27,962 bases of DNA from JBAVEL01 sp049587715 (GCA_049587715.1 JBAVEL010000107.1:1-27962); one strand, 5' to 3'. Positions 1 to 7,123 are shown, counted from the first letter of the stretch. Notes: generated by a model not told the origin, from the letters alone. Numbers and translations are program-made.

Positions 1-100
1 ATCAAGGATATCCCCCCGGTGTCATTCCCCGGCCTCTCCTTCCGGCCCCTCCACGGGTCCGTTGGCAGGGCCCGTGCTGCGGCGGCCCCCACCGATGCCC

Positions 101-139
101 GCACCCCTGCCCCCATGGGCCGATGCGGGGAAGGGGTGC
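101..139. terminator. GC-rich hairpin upstream of the sppA promoter
   Basis: An 8-bp perfect stem (bases 101-108 with 132-139) continues after one mismatch into a C4/G4 inner stem. There is no T-run after it, so it is not a classical intrinsic terminator. It ends 9 bases before the sppA -35 box and may insulate the promoter from upstream transcription. The rest of 1-217 shows no supported gene; frames are open there only because the sequence is GC-rich. Confidence 0.35.
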
Positions 140-148
140 AGGCGGGGT

Positions 149-177
149 TTGACATTGTTCCCTGCGTTTCTTACTAT
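149..177 (+). promoter_or_regulatory. sigma70-type promoter of sppA
   Basis: TTGACA at 149-154, a 17-base spacer, then TACTAT at 172-177. This is a consensus -35 and a good -10 at the ideal spacing. Transcription would start near 184, leaving a leader of about 34 bases before the ATG at 218. The local sequence is much richer in A and T than its surroundings. Confidence 0.75.
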
Positions 178-217
178 TACCATGTAAATCAATAACTTAC
201 GGCAGCATCAGGACGCC

Positions 218-1123
218 ATGCGGAAATCGGCTCAGTGGTTTCTCTCCATCCTTGCATTGGGCATTCTCGGATGTGTGCTTGCTGTTCTGCTCTTGATGAA
301 ACTGGCCTCCGCGTCCCGGGGCGGGACGGAGCTGGTTGCCGAAGGTTCGGGAGAGAAGGTGGCCCTCGTGGAGCTGACGGGAGTGATCGTCAGCTCCGAG
401 GAGGTGGTGCGCCAGATGAAGGAGCGCCGCGAGGACGACGCCATCCGGGCGATCGTGCTTCGTGTGGAGTCGCCGGGAGGCGGGGTGGCCGCGAGCCAGG
501 AGATGTACGAGGAGGTCCGGAAGACCGCCGAGGGAGGAACTCCCGTGGTGGTCTCCATGGGGTCCATCGCCGCGAGCGGGGGATACTATGTATCATGCGG
601 GGCGACCCGGATCGTGGCCAATCCCGGGACGCTCACCGGCAGCATCGGTGTCATTTCGGAGTTCCTCCAGCTGGAGGAGGCCATGAGCCGGCTCGGCATC
701 GGAGTCAAGACCGTCAAGAGCGGGAAGCTCAAGGATGCCGGCTCCTTTACGCGCCGCATGAGCTCCGAAGACGAAGAGTACTTCCGCACCCTGATGCAGG
801 ATGTGCATCAGCAGTTCACGGAAGTGGTCGAGCGGGAGCGGGGACTGACCCCCGAGAGGGTTCGGACTCTTGCCGACGGGAGAGTGTTCACGGGAAGGGA
901 GGCCCTCCGGGTCGGCCTGGTGGACACCCTGGGCACCCTGCAGGACGCCGTGGCCATTGCCGCGCAGCTTGCGGGGATCGAAGGCACTCCCTCCCTGGTG
1001 CGGGAGCGGCGCAGGCGCTCGTTCTGGGATTCACTGCTGGGGGAGGCAGGACGTGCAATGGGCGCAATCCAGCGGGAATGGATGGACAGACCCGTGCTTT
1101 CCTACAGATACGCCGGGCCATGA
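218..1123 (+). CDS. sppA: signal peptide peptidase SppA, short (36K) type
   Basis: Membrane-bound serine protease of the S49 family that degrades signal peptides left in the membrane after secretion. The 301 residues match the short SppA form (Bacillus-like), not the 618-residue double-domain E. coli form. An N-terminal membrane anchor spans about residues 7-28. The catalytic serine is S120 in the AASGGYY motif, and the general-base lysine is probably K172 in SGKLKDAGS, placed as in Bacillus SppA. The GSIGVI and DGRVFTGREA stretches are also typical. An AGGA Shine-Dalgarno lies 4 bases before the ATG and a strong promoter stands at 149-177. HU follows 49 bases later, probably on the same transcript. 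Confidence 0.93.
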   Translation: MRKSAQWFLSILALGILGCVLAVLLLMKLASASRGGTELVAEGSGEKVALVELTGVIVSSEEVVRQMKERREDDAIRAIVLRVESPGGGVAASQEMYEEVRKTAEGGTPVVVSMGSIAASGGYYVSCGATRIVANPGTLTGSIGVISEFLQLEEAMSRLGIGVKTVKSGKLKDAGSFTRRMSSEDEEYFRTLMQDVHQQFTEVVERERGLTPERVRTLADGRVFTGREALRVGLVDTLGTLQDAVAIAAQLAGIEGTPSLVRERRRRSFWDSLLGEAGRAMGAIQREWMDRPVLSYRYAGP

Positions 1124-1172
1124 GTCCGGAGCGGGACCGGTCCGCAACCTCAACATTCAAGGAGAGTCACCG

Positions 1173-1469
1173 GTGACAAAAGCAGATATCGTTGATACGA
1201 TTGCCACGGCCACGGGTCTCACGAAGGTGGAGACGGAAGCCGTCGTGGACGGGTTCATCTCGACGGTGATCAGCGCCATGAAGGAGGGGCGAAACATCGA
1301 AATCAGGGGATTCGGCAGCTTCAAGGTGAAGAAACGGAAAGGACGGATCGCCCGGAACCCCCGCACGGGCGAGCAGGTGATGGTGGACGAGCACTGGGTG
1401 CCCCTGTTCAAGGTCTCGAAGGAAGTGAAGGTGCTGGTGAACGAGAACCTGCAGAAGATCATGCCGTAA
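1173..1469 (+). CDS. hup: HU-family DNA-binding protein
   Basis: Histone-like nucleoid protein that binds and bends DNA as a dimer. The 98-residue product has the family layout: N-terminal helical dimerisation part (TKADIVDTIA...), then GRNIEIRGFGSFKVKKRKGR, and the conserved ARNPRTGE turn at the tip of the DNA-binding arm. The GTG start at 1173 was chosen because it puts the usual HU N-terminus immediately after an AAGGAGAG Shine-Dalgarno (about 1159-1166); longer versions run back through sppA. IHF is not excluded by sequence alone, but a single such gene is most often HU. It appears to follow sppA without its own promoter. Confidence 0.93.
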   Translation: MTKADIVDTIATATGLTKVETEAVVDGFISTVISAMKEGRNIEIRGFGSFKVKKRKGRIARNPRTGEQVMVDEHWVPLFKVSKEVKVLVNENLQKIMP

Positions 1470-1470
1470 G

Positions 1471-1498
1471 CCCGGGGGGAGGGCAGGGCGCCCCCGGG
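1471..1498. terminator. GC hairpin after hup
   Basis: An 8-bp perfect stem, CCCGGGGG at 1471-1478 pairing with CCCCCGGG at 1491-1498, begins one base after the hup stop. A second small stem follows (1512-1516 with 1526-1530). Neither has a T-run, so termination or 3'-end protection of the hup mRNA is a guess. Confidence 0.35.
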
Positions 1499-1561
1499 AG
1501 GGAATCCGGCAGCCCGTCCGGGAGCCGGGCGGACCCATTCGACAGCCAGAAAGGAGGAACG

Positions 1562-1651
1562 ATGCCGAGCGGTAAGAAGCGGAAGCGACACAAGATGGCG
1601 ACGCACAAGCGGAAGAAGCGGCTCAGAAAGATGCGTCACAAGAAGAAGTAG
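1562..1651 (+). CDS. 29-residue basic AURKAIP1/COX24-type (bS22/mS38-like) protein
   Basis: A very short gene, easily missed, with an excellent AAGGAGG Shine-Dalgarno at 1551-1557. The 29-residue product starts MPSGKKRKRHKM and is almost entirely Lys, Arg and His. It matches the small AURKAIP1/COX24 C-terminal domain proteins annotated in many Bacteroidetes, and its K-R-x-x-x-K-M-x-x-H-K-x-K-K pattern resembles actinobacterial bS22 and mitochondrial mS38, which sit in the small ribosomal subunit. A ribosomal role is inferred from that likeness. It lies 92 bases after hup and is followed by a strong hairpin at 1666-1702. Confidence 0.85.
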   Translation: MPSGKKRKRHKMATHKRKKRLRKMRHKKK

Positions 1652-1665
1652 ACGGGCCCGTCCCG

Positions 1666-1702
1666 CCCTGCGTCGTCCCGCCTCGGGCGGGGTGACGCAG
1701 GG
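1666..1702. terminator. long two-part hairpin after the small basic protein gene
   Basis: A 9-bp stem (1666-1674 with 1694-1702) encloses, after a 2x2 internal loop, a 6-bp stem (CCCGCC 1677-1682 with GGCGGG 1686-1691) closed by a 3-base loop. Only the T-run is missing. It begins 15 bases after the stop codon, so transcript end or stabiliser is the likely role. Confidence 0.5.
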
Positions 1703-1708
1703 GAGGGT

Positions 1709-1742
1709 CCTCGCAGGGGGTAAACCCCCATCCCGTCCGAGG
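1709..1742. other. second structured element before the ytxH promoter
   Basis: An outer CCTCG/CGAGG pairing (1709-1713 with 1738-1742) encloses a perfect GGGGG-TAAA-CCCCC hairpin at 1716-1729. With the hairpin at 1666-1702 it makes a nearly continuous run of structure ending 7 bases before the ytxH -35 box. Terminator, small RNA or chance in GC-rich DNA are all possible. Confidence 0.35.
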
Positions 1743-1749
1743 TTAGAGG

Positions 1750-1778
1750 TTGCTTTTGTAGGGCCAAGTTCATATGTT
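1750..1778 (+). promoter_or_regulatory. sigma70-type promoter of the ytxH-DUF948 pair
   Basis: TTGCTT at 1750-1755, a 17-base spacer, then TATGTT at 1773-1778. The expected start near 1785 gives a leader of about 50 bases before the ATG at 1834. The element sits in a short AT-rich patch just after the structured region 1666-1742. Confidence 0.55.
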
Positions 1779-1833
1779 CCACTGCCGCCGCGGCGTCGGG
1801 AGCGGGCGGCTGTCCAAGGCTGGGAGACGGCAT

Positions 1834-2226
1834 ATGGCACAGGAAGGGATGTTCAAGGGGCTTGTCATCGGGCTGATTGCAGGGGGGGCGGTGGGCGCGG
1901 CCCTTGCTCTTCTGTACGCTCCCAAGTCGGGTCGTGAGCTGCGGCGGGATATCCGCCAGAAGGCCGACGATCTGCTGGAGGAGGCGGAGCATGCGGTCCA
2001 GTCCGCCAAGACACGGGGCCAGACGGCCGCCGGCGAGGCGAAGCTCCGTTCGGAGGAACTGATCAGCGAGGCGAAACAGAAGGCCAGCTCTCTCCTGGAA
2101 GACGCCGATCGTGTCCTCGCCGGGGCGAAACAGAAGGCGGGATCCCTCGGGGAGGAAGCAGCCAAGGTGAAGAACGCGGTTGCAGCCGGCGTGCAGGCGT
2201 TCCGGGAAGAACGCGAGCGCGGCTGA
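1834..2226 (+). CDS. YtxH-family membrane-anchored coiled-coil protein
   Basis: A 130-residue product with one glycine-rich membrane segment at about residues 8-28, then the family's LYAPKSGRELRRDI motif, then a long charged alpha-helical or coiled-coil tail. The tail holds two similar stretches around AKQKA(S/G)SL, 18 residues apart, with the 15-base DNA word repeated exactly at 2070-2084 and 2124-2138. YtxH (formerly gas-vesicle-like) proteins have no settled function; envelope stress or cell-surface organisation is usually suggested. The start at 1834 was preferred over 1774 because it places the hydrophobic segment near the N-terminus and lies after the promoter at 1750-1778. It pairs with the DUF948 gene that follows. 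Confidence 0.8.
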   Translation: MAQEGMFKGLVIGLIAGGAVGAALALLYAPKSGRELRRDIRQKADDLLEEAEHAVQSAKTRGQTAAGEAKLRSEELISEAKQKASSLLEDADRVLAGAKQKAGSLGEEAAKVKNAVAAGVQAFREERERG

Positions 2227-2257
2227 GCCGGCATACCCTCATCTCAAGAGAACCTCG

Positions 2258-2647
2258 GTGCCTATCGTTCTGACCGTTGCCCTCATCATCGCCCTGCTCT
2301 CCCTCTCGGCGGTGTGCATCTACCTCCTCCTCCTTCTGACCCGCGTGCGGGAGATACTCGGCACGGCGGAGAAAGACATGCGGGAGCTTATGGCGCGCGC
2401 CGTTCCGGTGCTGGAGAACATGGAATTCGTGACGGCGCGGCTGAAGAGCATTTCCGAGAGCATCGACGATCAGGTGATGATGATCCGCGATTCCGTGGGT
2501 TCTGTCCGCGAGGTGGCGGACAACATCGTCGCCCTGGAGCGCAAGGTTCAGCAGAGCATGGAAGGCCCGATCCTCGAAACGGTCGCCTTTGTCGCGGCCG
2601 TCCTGAAGGGGGTGCGCGCGTTTCTACACCGCGTGCGCGCTGTGTGA
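2258..2647 (+). CDS. DUF948-family single-pass membrane protein
   Basis: A 129-residue product with one N-terminal membrane helix (about residues 2-25, an I/L/V/A-rich run ending CIYLLLLLTRV) followed by an amphipathic helical domain with regular hydrophobic spacing, as in the DUF948 family. The GTG at 2258 is the most natural start because it sits at the beginning of the membrane helix with AAGAG about 8 bases upstream; an in-frame ATG at 2180 would overlap ytxH by 47 bases and add a non-membrane stretch. YtxH-DUF948 neighbours are common, and the two products are presumed to act together at the inner membrane. The exact role is unknown. Confidence 0.72.
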   Translation: MPIVLTVALIIALLSLSAVCIYLLLLLTRVREILGTAEKDMRELMARAVPVLENMEFVTARLKSISESIDDQVMMIRDSVGSVREVADNIVALERKVQQSMEGPILETVAFVAAVLKGVRAFLHRVRAV

Positions 2648-2769
2648 GGCCCCGCCGAACGTCTCGCTGATTTCGTTTCTCCTCTGCGGTTGCCGCCGGC
2701 TGCTTCGTCTGTCGCACACACACAATACGGGCGCGACACACCGCCCCACACTCTGGAGGTCCAGTTCGC

Positions 2770-4875
2770 ATGAAAGAGTTCTCCCCTGAAGCCATCCGCA
2801 ACGTGGCTCTGATCGGCCACGGAGGGGCCGGAAAGACAACCTTCACAGAAGCCATGCTTCACACCTCGGGCGCGACCACCCGTCTGGGGCGCGTGGAGGA
2901 GGGGAATACCCTCTCCGACTATCATCAGGATGAGGTCAGCCGCCAGATCTCCATCAACACAAGCCTGCTCTTCTGCGAGTGGAAGGGGCTCAAGATCAAC
3001 GTGCTGGACACCCCCGGGTACACGGACTTCACCGGGGAGGTGAAGGCGGCGCTCCGCGTAGCCGATACGGCCCTGATCTGCCTGAAGGCCGTGGAAGGGG
3101 TGGAGGTCGGGACCGAGATCGTGGCCCGGTATGCCGCGGAGTTCGGCACGGCCGCCGTCTACGTGGTGAACAAGCTCGATAACGAAAACGCGGATTTCGA
3201 CAAGGTGCTCCGGCAGGCGCGGGAGCTGCTGAGCCATGACCTGGTGGCGGTTCAATTTCCCCTCCGGCAGGGGCTGGGCTTCGATACGGTGGTGGACGTG
3301 ATCCGGATGAAGGCCCTTCGATTCGTGCCGGGCGGGAACGGTCGCTATACCGAAACGGACATCCCCTCCGATGCGCGCACAAAGGCGGAGCGCATGCGCC
3401 AGGAACTGGTGGAGCTCGTGGCGGAATCCGATGAGGGCCTGCTGAACCGGTATCTGGAGCAGGGGGGCCTGACGGGGGAGGAGGTGCTTGCGGGGCTGCG
3501 GAAGGGGATTCGCGCCCGGAGCATCTTCCCGGTCCTGTGCAGCGCCGCATCGGCGAACGTGGGAGTGGCCGGGGTCATGGACGCGCTCGCCGAGTATTGC
3601 CCCTCCCCGGCGGACGCGCCGGAAGTGCGGGCCCTGGTTCCCGGGAGCAAGGAGAGCTCCGGCTCTGTGGTTCCGCTGGACCCGGCCGGCCCCCCCTCTC
3701 TCTTCGTCTTCAAGACCGTCTCGGAATCGCACGTGGGGGAGCTCTCCTTCTTCCGCGTCTACAGCGGGACAATTTCCCCGGGCCTGGACCTTGTGAACCA
3801 GTCCAACGGGAAAGCCGAGCGCCTGGCCCAGCTCTATCTGATGAACGGCAAGGACCGGAAAGAAGTGGGGAGGCTGGTGGCGGGGGATCTGGGGGCGGTG
3901 GTGAAGCTGAAGGACACGCACACCAACGATACCCTCAGCGGGAAGGCCTTCCCTGCGCAGTTCCAGCCCATCGCCTTCCCGCCCCCCGTGTTTCACGCCG
4001 CCATTGTCCCGAAGGCCAAGGGGGATGAGGACCGGATCTCGACGGGGCTGCATTCCCTGCATCAGGAGGACCCGACGTTTCTGTTCCGCGTGGACGGGGA
4101 GCTCCACCAGACAATCATCAGCGGCCAGGGGGAGTTGCATCTGGATGTCATGGTGAAACGGCTGAAGCAGAAGTACAACGTGGAGGTGGACCTGGGGGAG
4201 CCGCGTGTTCCCTACCGCGAGACGATCAAGGCGGTTGTGAAAGACGCCGAGTACAAGCACAAGAAGCAGACGGGGGGGCACGGGCAGTACGGACATGTGC
4301 ATCTCCGCCTCGAGCCCCTCAAGCGGGGTCAGGGCTTCGAGTTTGAGGATGAGATCGTCGGGGGCGTGGTGCCCGGAAAATACATCCCCGCCGTGGAGAA
4401 GGGTGTGGTGGAGGGAATGAAAGAGGGGGTGCTGGCGGGCTATCCTGTTGTGGATGTGCGTGTGGCCCTCCATTACGGATCCTACCACGATGTGGATTCA
4501 TCCGAAATGGCATTCAAAATCGCCGCTATTCAGGCGTTCAAGAAGGGGTTCCTGGAAGGAAGGCCGGTTCTGCTGGAGCCGATCTACAACGTGGAGGTGA
4601 AAGTCCCCGAAGACGCCATGGGCGACGTCATGGGAGATATCTCCAGCCGGCGCGGGAAGATCCAGGGCATGGATGCCGTGGGTCACTATCAGGTCATCCG
4701 CGCGCAGGTCCCCTATGCGGAGCTGCACAAGTACGCCACGATCCTCAGGTCCAAGACGGGCGGCCGGGGCATCTTCCAGGCGGCCATGTCTCACTATGAG
4801 GAGATGCCCTTCGAGCAGGCGCAGAAGGTTATTCAGGCCTCTGAGAAGAACCGGAACAAGGAGCAGGAGGCATAA
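2770..4875 (+). CDS. fusA: elongation factor G-like translational GTPase
   Basis: A 701-residue five-domain translational GTPase. The P-loop is GHGGAGKT at residues 16-23 rather than the canonical AHIDAGKT, the switch II motif is DTPGYTDF starting at D80, and the base-recognition motif is NKLD at 134-137. The switch I region reads SRQISINTS where canonical EF-G has RGITI-type sequence. These variations mark the EF-G-like branch (second EF-G, as in Thermus EF-G-2 and Chlorobi), so this may not be the main translocase. No rpsL, rpsG or tuf is nearby, unlike the str operon. A GGAGG Shine-Dalgarno at about 2755-2759 precedes the ATG. The 122 bases upstream hold no promoter I would defend. A terminator follows at 4905-4948. 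Confidence 0.9.
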   Translation: MKEFSPEAIRNVALIGHGGAGKTTFTEAMLHTSGATTRLGRVEEGNTLSDYHQDEVSRQISINTSLLFCEWKGLKINVLDTPGYTDFTGEVKAALRVADTALICLKAVEGVEVGTEIVARYAAEFGTAAVYVVNKLDNENADFDKVLRQARELLSHDLVAVQFPLRQGLGFDTVVDVIRMKALRFVPGGNGRYTETDIPSDARTKAERMRQELVELVAESDEGLLNRYLEQGGLTGEEVLAGLRKGIRARSIFPVLCSAASANVGVAGVMDALAEYCPSPADAPEVRALVPGSKESSGSVVPLDPAGPPSLFVFKTVSESHVGELSFFRVYSGTISPGLDLVNQSNGKAERLAQLYLMNGKDRKEVGRLVAGDLGAVVKLKDTHTNDTLSGKAFPAQFQPIAFPPPVFHAAIVPKAKGDEDRISTGLHSLHQEDPTFLFRVDGELHQTIISGQGELHLDVMVKRLKQKYNVEVDLGEPRVPYRETIKAVVKDAEYKHKKQTGGHGQYGHVHLRLEPLKRGQGFEFEDEIVGGVVPGKYIPAVEKGVVEGMKEGVLAGYPVVDVRVALHYGSYHDVDSSEMAFKIAAIQAFKKGFLEGRPVLLEPIYNVEVKVPEDAMGDVMGDISSRRGKIQGMDAVGHYQVIRAQVPYAELHKYATILRSKTGGRGIFQAAMSHYEEMPFEQAQKVIQASEKNRNKEQEA

Positions 4876-4904
4876 CGCAGAGCCGCCTGCGGGCCGGGAC
4901 GGGG

Positions 4905-4948
4905 GAAGGTCGGGCGGCGGAGGGACGTCCCCCGACCTTCTTCATTTT
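4905..4948 (+). terminator. intrinsic terminator after the EF-G-like gene
   Basis: A perfect 10-bp stem pairs 4905-4914 with 4931-4940 around a 16-base loop and is followed at once by TTCATTTT. It is the only hairpin in the window with a fair T-tract. It separates the EF-G-like gene from the HIT gene. Confidence 0.7.
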
Positions 4949-4975
4949 GCGCCCGCTGCGGAGGAAAGGTTCATC

Positions 4976-5467
4976 ATGAAGCAGATCTGGTCACCCTGGC
5001 GGTCCCGGTACATCGAGACCTTTGCCAAGCCGGCGCGCAAGGGGAAGAAACAAAGTCTGTTCACCGCTGCACTGCGTGCGGGAAACGACGACCGGGAGTT
5101 CATCGTGTGGAAGGGGAGGCTATCCTTCGTGATCATGAACCGCTACCCCTACAACAGCGGCCATCTGCTGGTGGTGCCCTACCGCCAGGTCCCCGGCCTC
5201 ACGGATCTGACCTCCGACGAACTCCTGGAAATGATGGAAGCGGTCCGGCGCTCCATGATTGCCCTGGGGAAGATCATGCGCCCCCAGGGATTCAATTTCG
5301 GCGCGAACATCGGCAGGGCGGGAGGGGCCGGGGTGGAGCAACACGTGCACTTCCATGTGGTCCCCCGCTGGGTCGGGGACACCAATTGCATGCCCGTCCT
5401 GGCCGGGGCCAAGGTGATTTCCCAGGACATGAAGACAACCCTCCGGAAGCTCCGGCGGGCCTTCTGA
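4976..5467 (+). CDS. HIT-family nucleotide hydrolase / Ap4A phosphorylase-like protein
   Basis: A 163-residue protein of the histidine-triad superfamily, which cleaves dinucleoside polyphosphates such as Ap4A or nucleoside phosphoramidates. The nucleophile motif is HVHFHVVPRW, followed by GDTN and the GAKVIS stretch. Overall it closely follows the actinobacterial Ap4A-phosphorylase-type HIT layout: WSPWR near the N-terminus, NRYPYNSGHLLVVPYR in the middle. The Cys-x-x-Cys that usually comes after WxPWR and binds zinc is absent; the equivalent place reads SLFT. The start at 4976 follows a GAGGAAAGG Shine-Dalgarno and gives the family N-terminus. It sits between the terminator at 4905-4948 and the sigma gene 69 bases downstream; a small GGCCTT/AAGGCC hairpin overlaps its stop. 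Confidence 0.9.
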   Translation: MKQIWSPWRSRYIETFAKPARKGKKQSLFTAALRAGNDDREFIVWKGRLSFVIMNRYPYNSGHLLVVPYRQVPGLTDLTSDELLEMMEAVRRSMIALGKIMRPQGFNFGANIGRAGGAGVEQHVHFHVVPRWVGDTNCMPVLAGAKVISQDMKTTLRKLRRAF

Positions 5468-5536
5468 AAGGCCGGCGGGCTGCCGTTAAACGTTTCGCCT
5501 CCCCCTCCTGTCCAACCAGCAAGCCCCGCCCCTCAT

Positions 5537-6097
5537 ATGGATCAACGGAGCGATTTCGAGCTTGTGGAGGAGGTCCGGCGGGGGAATCGGAGGGCCTTTA
5601 CCGAGCTGATGCGCCGGCATCAGCAGAGCGTGTACCGCGTGGTCCGCAGGATCGTGGGAGACCACATGGAGGCGGACGACATCACCCAGGAGACCTTCGT
5701 GAAGGCCTACCTGGGATTGGGCGATTTCCGGGGTGATGCCGGGTTCTTCACGTGGCTCTACCGGATCGGGGTGAACCTCTCCCTGAACGCTGTGAAGAAG
5801 CGGCGGGTGCTGGACTACCTCCGGCAGAGCGATCTCCTCTCCCGGCTCCTTCCCGCGGCGCCGGGTCCGGACGAGGAGCTCTCCGGACGGGAAACCGAAA
5901 TGCTGCTGAAGAAGGCCGTCGCCGCGCTCCCCGAAAAACAGAGAGTGGTCTTCATCATGCGCTACTTCGAGGAGATGTCCTATGACGAGATCGCACAGAT
6001 TCTCAAGACATCGGTCGGCGGTCTGAAGGCGAACTACTTTCACGCAGTCAGGAAGATACGGGAGTCGCTGAAGAATGATATTCCGGAGCCGGGATAA
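5537..6097 (+). CDS. ECF (RpoE-type) RNA polymerase sigma factor
   Basis: A 186-residue group IV sigma factor. Region 2 covers about residues 10-80 and includes ADDITQETFVKAYLGL (2.2) and FFTWLYRIGVNLSLN (2.3/2.4, which reads the -10). Region 4 covers about 125-180, with LPEKQRVVFIMRYFEEMSYDEIAQIL and a helix-turn-helix ending GGLKANYFHAVRKIR. The linker PAAPGPDEELSGRE is typical. ECF factors are normally held by an anti-sigma encoded next door; here the next gene overlaps it by 23 bases and encodes a one-pass membrane protein, followed by a secreted LTxxQ protein. The stimulus is unknown, with envelope or metal stress most likely. No self-type promoter was recognised in the 69 bases upstream. 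Confidence 0.92.
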   Translation: MDQRSDFELVEEVRRGNRRAFTELMRRHQQSVYRVVRRIVGDHMEADDITQETFVKAYLGLGDFRGDAGFFTWLYRIGVNLSLNAVKKRRVLDYLRQSDLLSRLLPAAPGPDEELSGRETEMLLKKAVAALPEKQRVVFIMRYFEEMSYDEIAQILKTSVGGLKANYFHAVRKIRESLKNDIPEPG

Positions 6098-6602
6098 CGG
6101 GGTCACGGATGAGGAGGAACGCCGGGCCACCGAGGCCCTCCGCGCCCTGGTCTCCGGCGCGGTGAGTTCCCTCCCCGAACCCCCCTCCGGGGAATACTGG
6201 GTGTCCCTTCCCCTCAGGGTGAACCGCCGGATTGACGAGCTGACCAGCGGGAAGGCCCTTTCTGTGAGCTGGGCGCTCCGGGTGGCCGCCCCGGGAATCG
6301 TAGCCGTCGTCTCCTTCCTCATCGGACTGAGCTACTACGCCCCCCCCTCGACCCGTGACAGTGGGAGCAGCCTTCCCCGCCTTGTGGCTTCCTTCGGGGA
6401 TGAGGAGCTGGAGGCCGTGGCGGAGGACTTTGCCCCGTATCTGGCCGGGTTCGAGACCGACACGGAGGAAACCCTGAGCCTCTCCGCCGGGGCGGCGGAG
6501 GAGTACCTGATCGGCAGGGCGGACCTGACGGGGCTTGTGGACGCCCTTTCGGAACGGGAGACGGAAGAGATTCTGGCGGTGCTGGAGTCCCCCTCGCGCT
6601 AA
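6075..6602 (+). CDS. single-pass membrane protein, probable anti-sigma factor
   Basis: I do not recognise a named family. The 175-residue product has a cytoplasmic-type N-terminal part (1-65, charged), one membrane helix at about 66-88 (WALRVAAPGIVAVVSFLIGLSYY) and an acidic outer part of about 85 residues. This N-in, one-pass layout, together with translation coupled to the ECF sigma gene (23-base overlap, GGGAG 10 bases before the ATG), is what an anti-sigma factor looks like. It has no cysteine at all, so it lacks the zinc-binding ZAS motif seen in many anti-sigmas. The role rests on position and topology only. Confidence 0.6.
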   Translation: MIFRSRDNGVTDEEERRATEALRALVSGAVSSLPEPPSGEYWVSLPLRVNRRIDELTSGKALSVSWALRVAAPGIVAVVSFLIGLSYYAPPSTRDSGSSLPRLVASFGDEELEAVAEDFAPYLAGFETDTEETLSLSAGAAEEYLIGRADLTGLVDALSERETEEILAVLESPSR

Positions 6603-6624
6603 TGCAACAGCATCCGGAGCAGAC

Positions 6625-7110
6625 ATGAAAACCTTCACCCTGGCATTCCTGTGCGTGCTGGCGTGCGATTTCTCCGGTGCGCAGCCCCCCGGCCCCCCCC
6701 AGGGGCGGGGAGGGGGAACGGAGAGGGTGGAGCGTCTCCGCAAGATACGAATGGCGGAGATGCTTGAGCTGGAGGAGGAACGGTCGGTCCGGTTCTTTGC
6801 CCGGCTTGCGGAACACGAGAGGGCGCAGCGCTCCCTCCGCGGGGAACGGATGCAGGCGCTGGACCGGCTGGAACTGTTTGTGCGCACCCGCGCAGCTGAG
6901 GCCTCGTACGAGGAGGTCTTTGCGCGCATTGCGGCCCTGGACCGCCGGCTGGGGGAGGGGGAGGAGGCGTTTGTGGGTTCCCTTGCCGGCATCCTCACCC
7001 CCGTCCAGCGCGCCCGGTTCCTCCTGTTCGAGCGGCAGTTCGAGCGCGAACTGCGCCAGGCGATGCGGGAGGCCCGGGGACGGCGGCCCCGTGCGTTTGA
7101 CGAGGAGTAG
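6625..7110 (+). CDS. secreted LTxxQ-type (Spy/CpxP/CnrX-like) periplasmic protein
   Basis: A 161-residue protein with a short signal peptide (MKTFTLAFLCVLACDFSGA, cleavage likely after about residue 19), a Gly/Pro-rich linker, then an all-helical, Arg- and Glu-rich domain. Near the C-terminus LTPVQRARFLLFERQF fits the LTxxQ signature of Spy, CpxP, ZraP and the metal sensor CnrX. These are periplasmic chaperones or sensors. Placed third after an ECF sigma gene and a one-pass membrane protein, it resembles the Cupriavidus CnrYXH logic, in which a periplasmic sensor controls release of the sigma factor. It lacks an obvious His-rich metal site. The start at 6625 was chosen because it yields the signal peptide. 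Confidence 0.7.
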   Translation: MKTFTLAFLCVLACDFSGAQPPGPPQGRGGGTERVERLRKIRMAEMLELEEERSVRFFARLAEHERAQRSLRGERMQALDRLELFVRTRAAEASYEEVFARIAALDRRLGEGEEAFVGSLAGILTPVQRARFLLFERQFERELRQAMREARGRRPRAFDEE

Positions 7111-7123
7111 CCGGACCCCGCGC

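Noticed and set aside
1..194. Open frame from the left edge to a stop at 192-194, as the 3' end of an upstream gene
   Set aside because: It would run through the hairpin at 101-139 and the sppA promoter, all three frames are open for most of the stretch, and the translation shows nothing recognisable.
870..1172. Longer N-terminal version of HU starting at 870
   Set aside because: It would read through sppA in another frame; the GTG at 1173 gives the standard HU length with a strong ribosome site.
2648..2769. Promoter for the EF-G-like gene
   Set aside because: TTGCCG at 2690 has no -10 at 16-18 bases, and CTGCTT-N17-CAATAC is too weak. I cannot tell where this gene's transcript begins.
2548..4488. 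A 646-codon - strand open frame opposite the EF-G-like gene
   Set aside because: The + strand encodes an unmistakable translational GTPase; the antisense has no motif or ribosome site.
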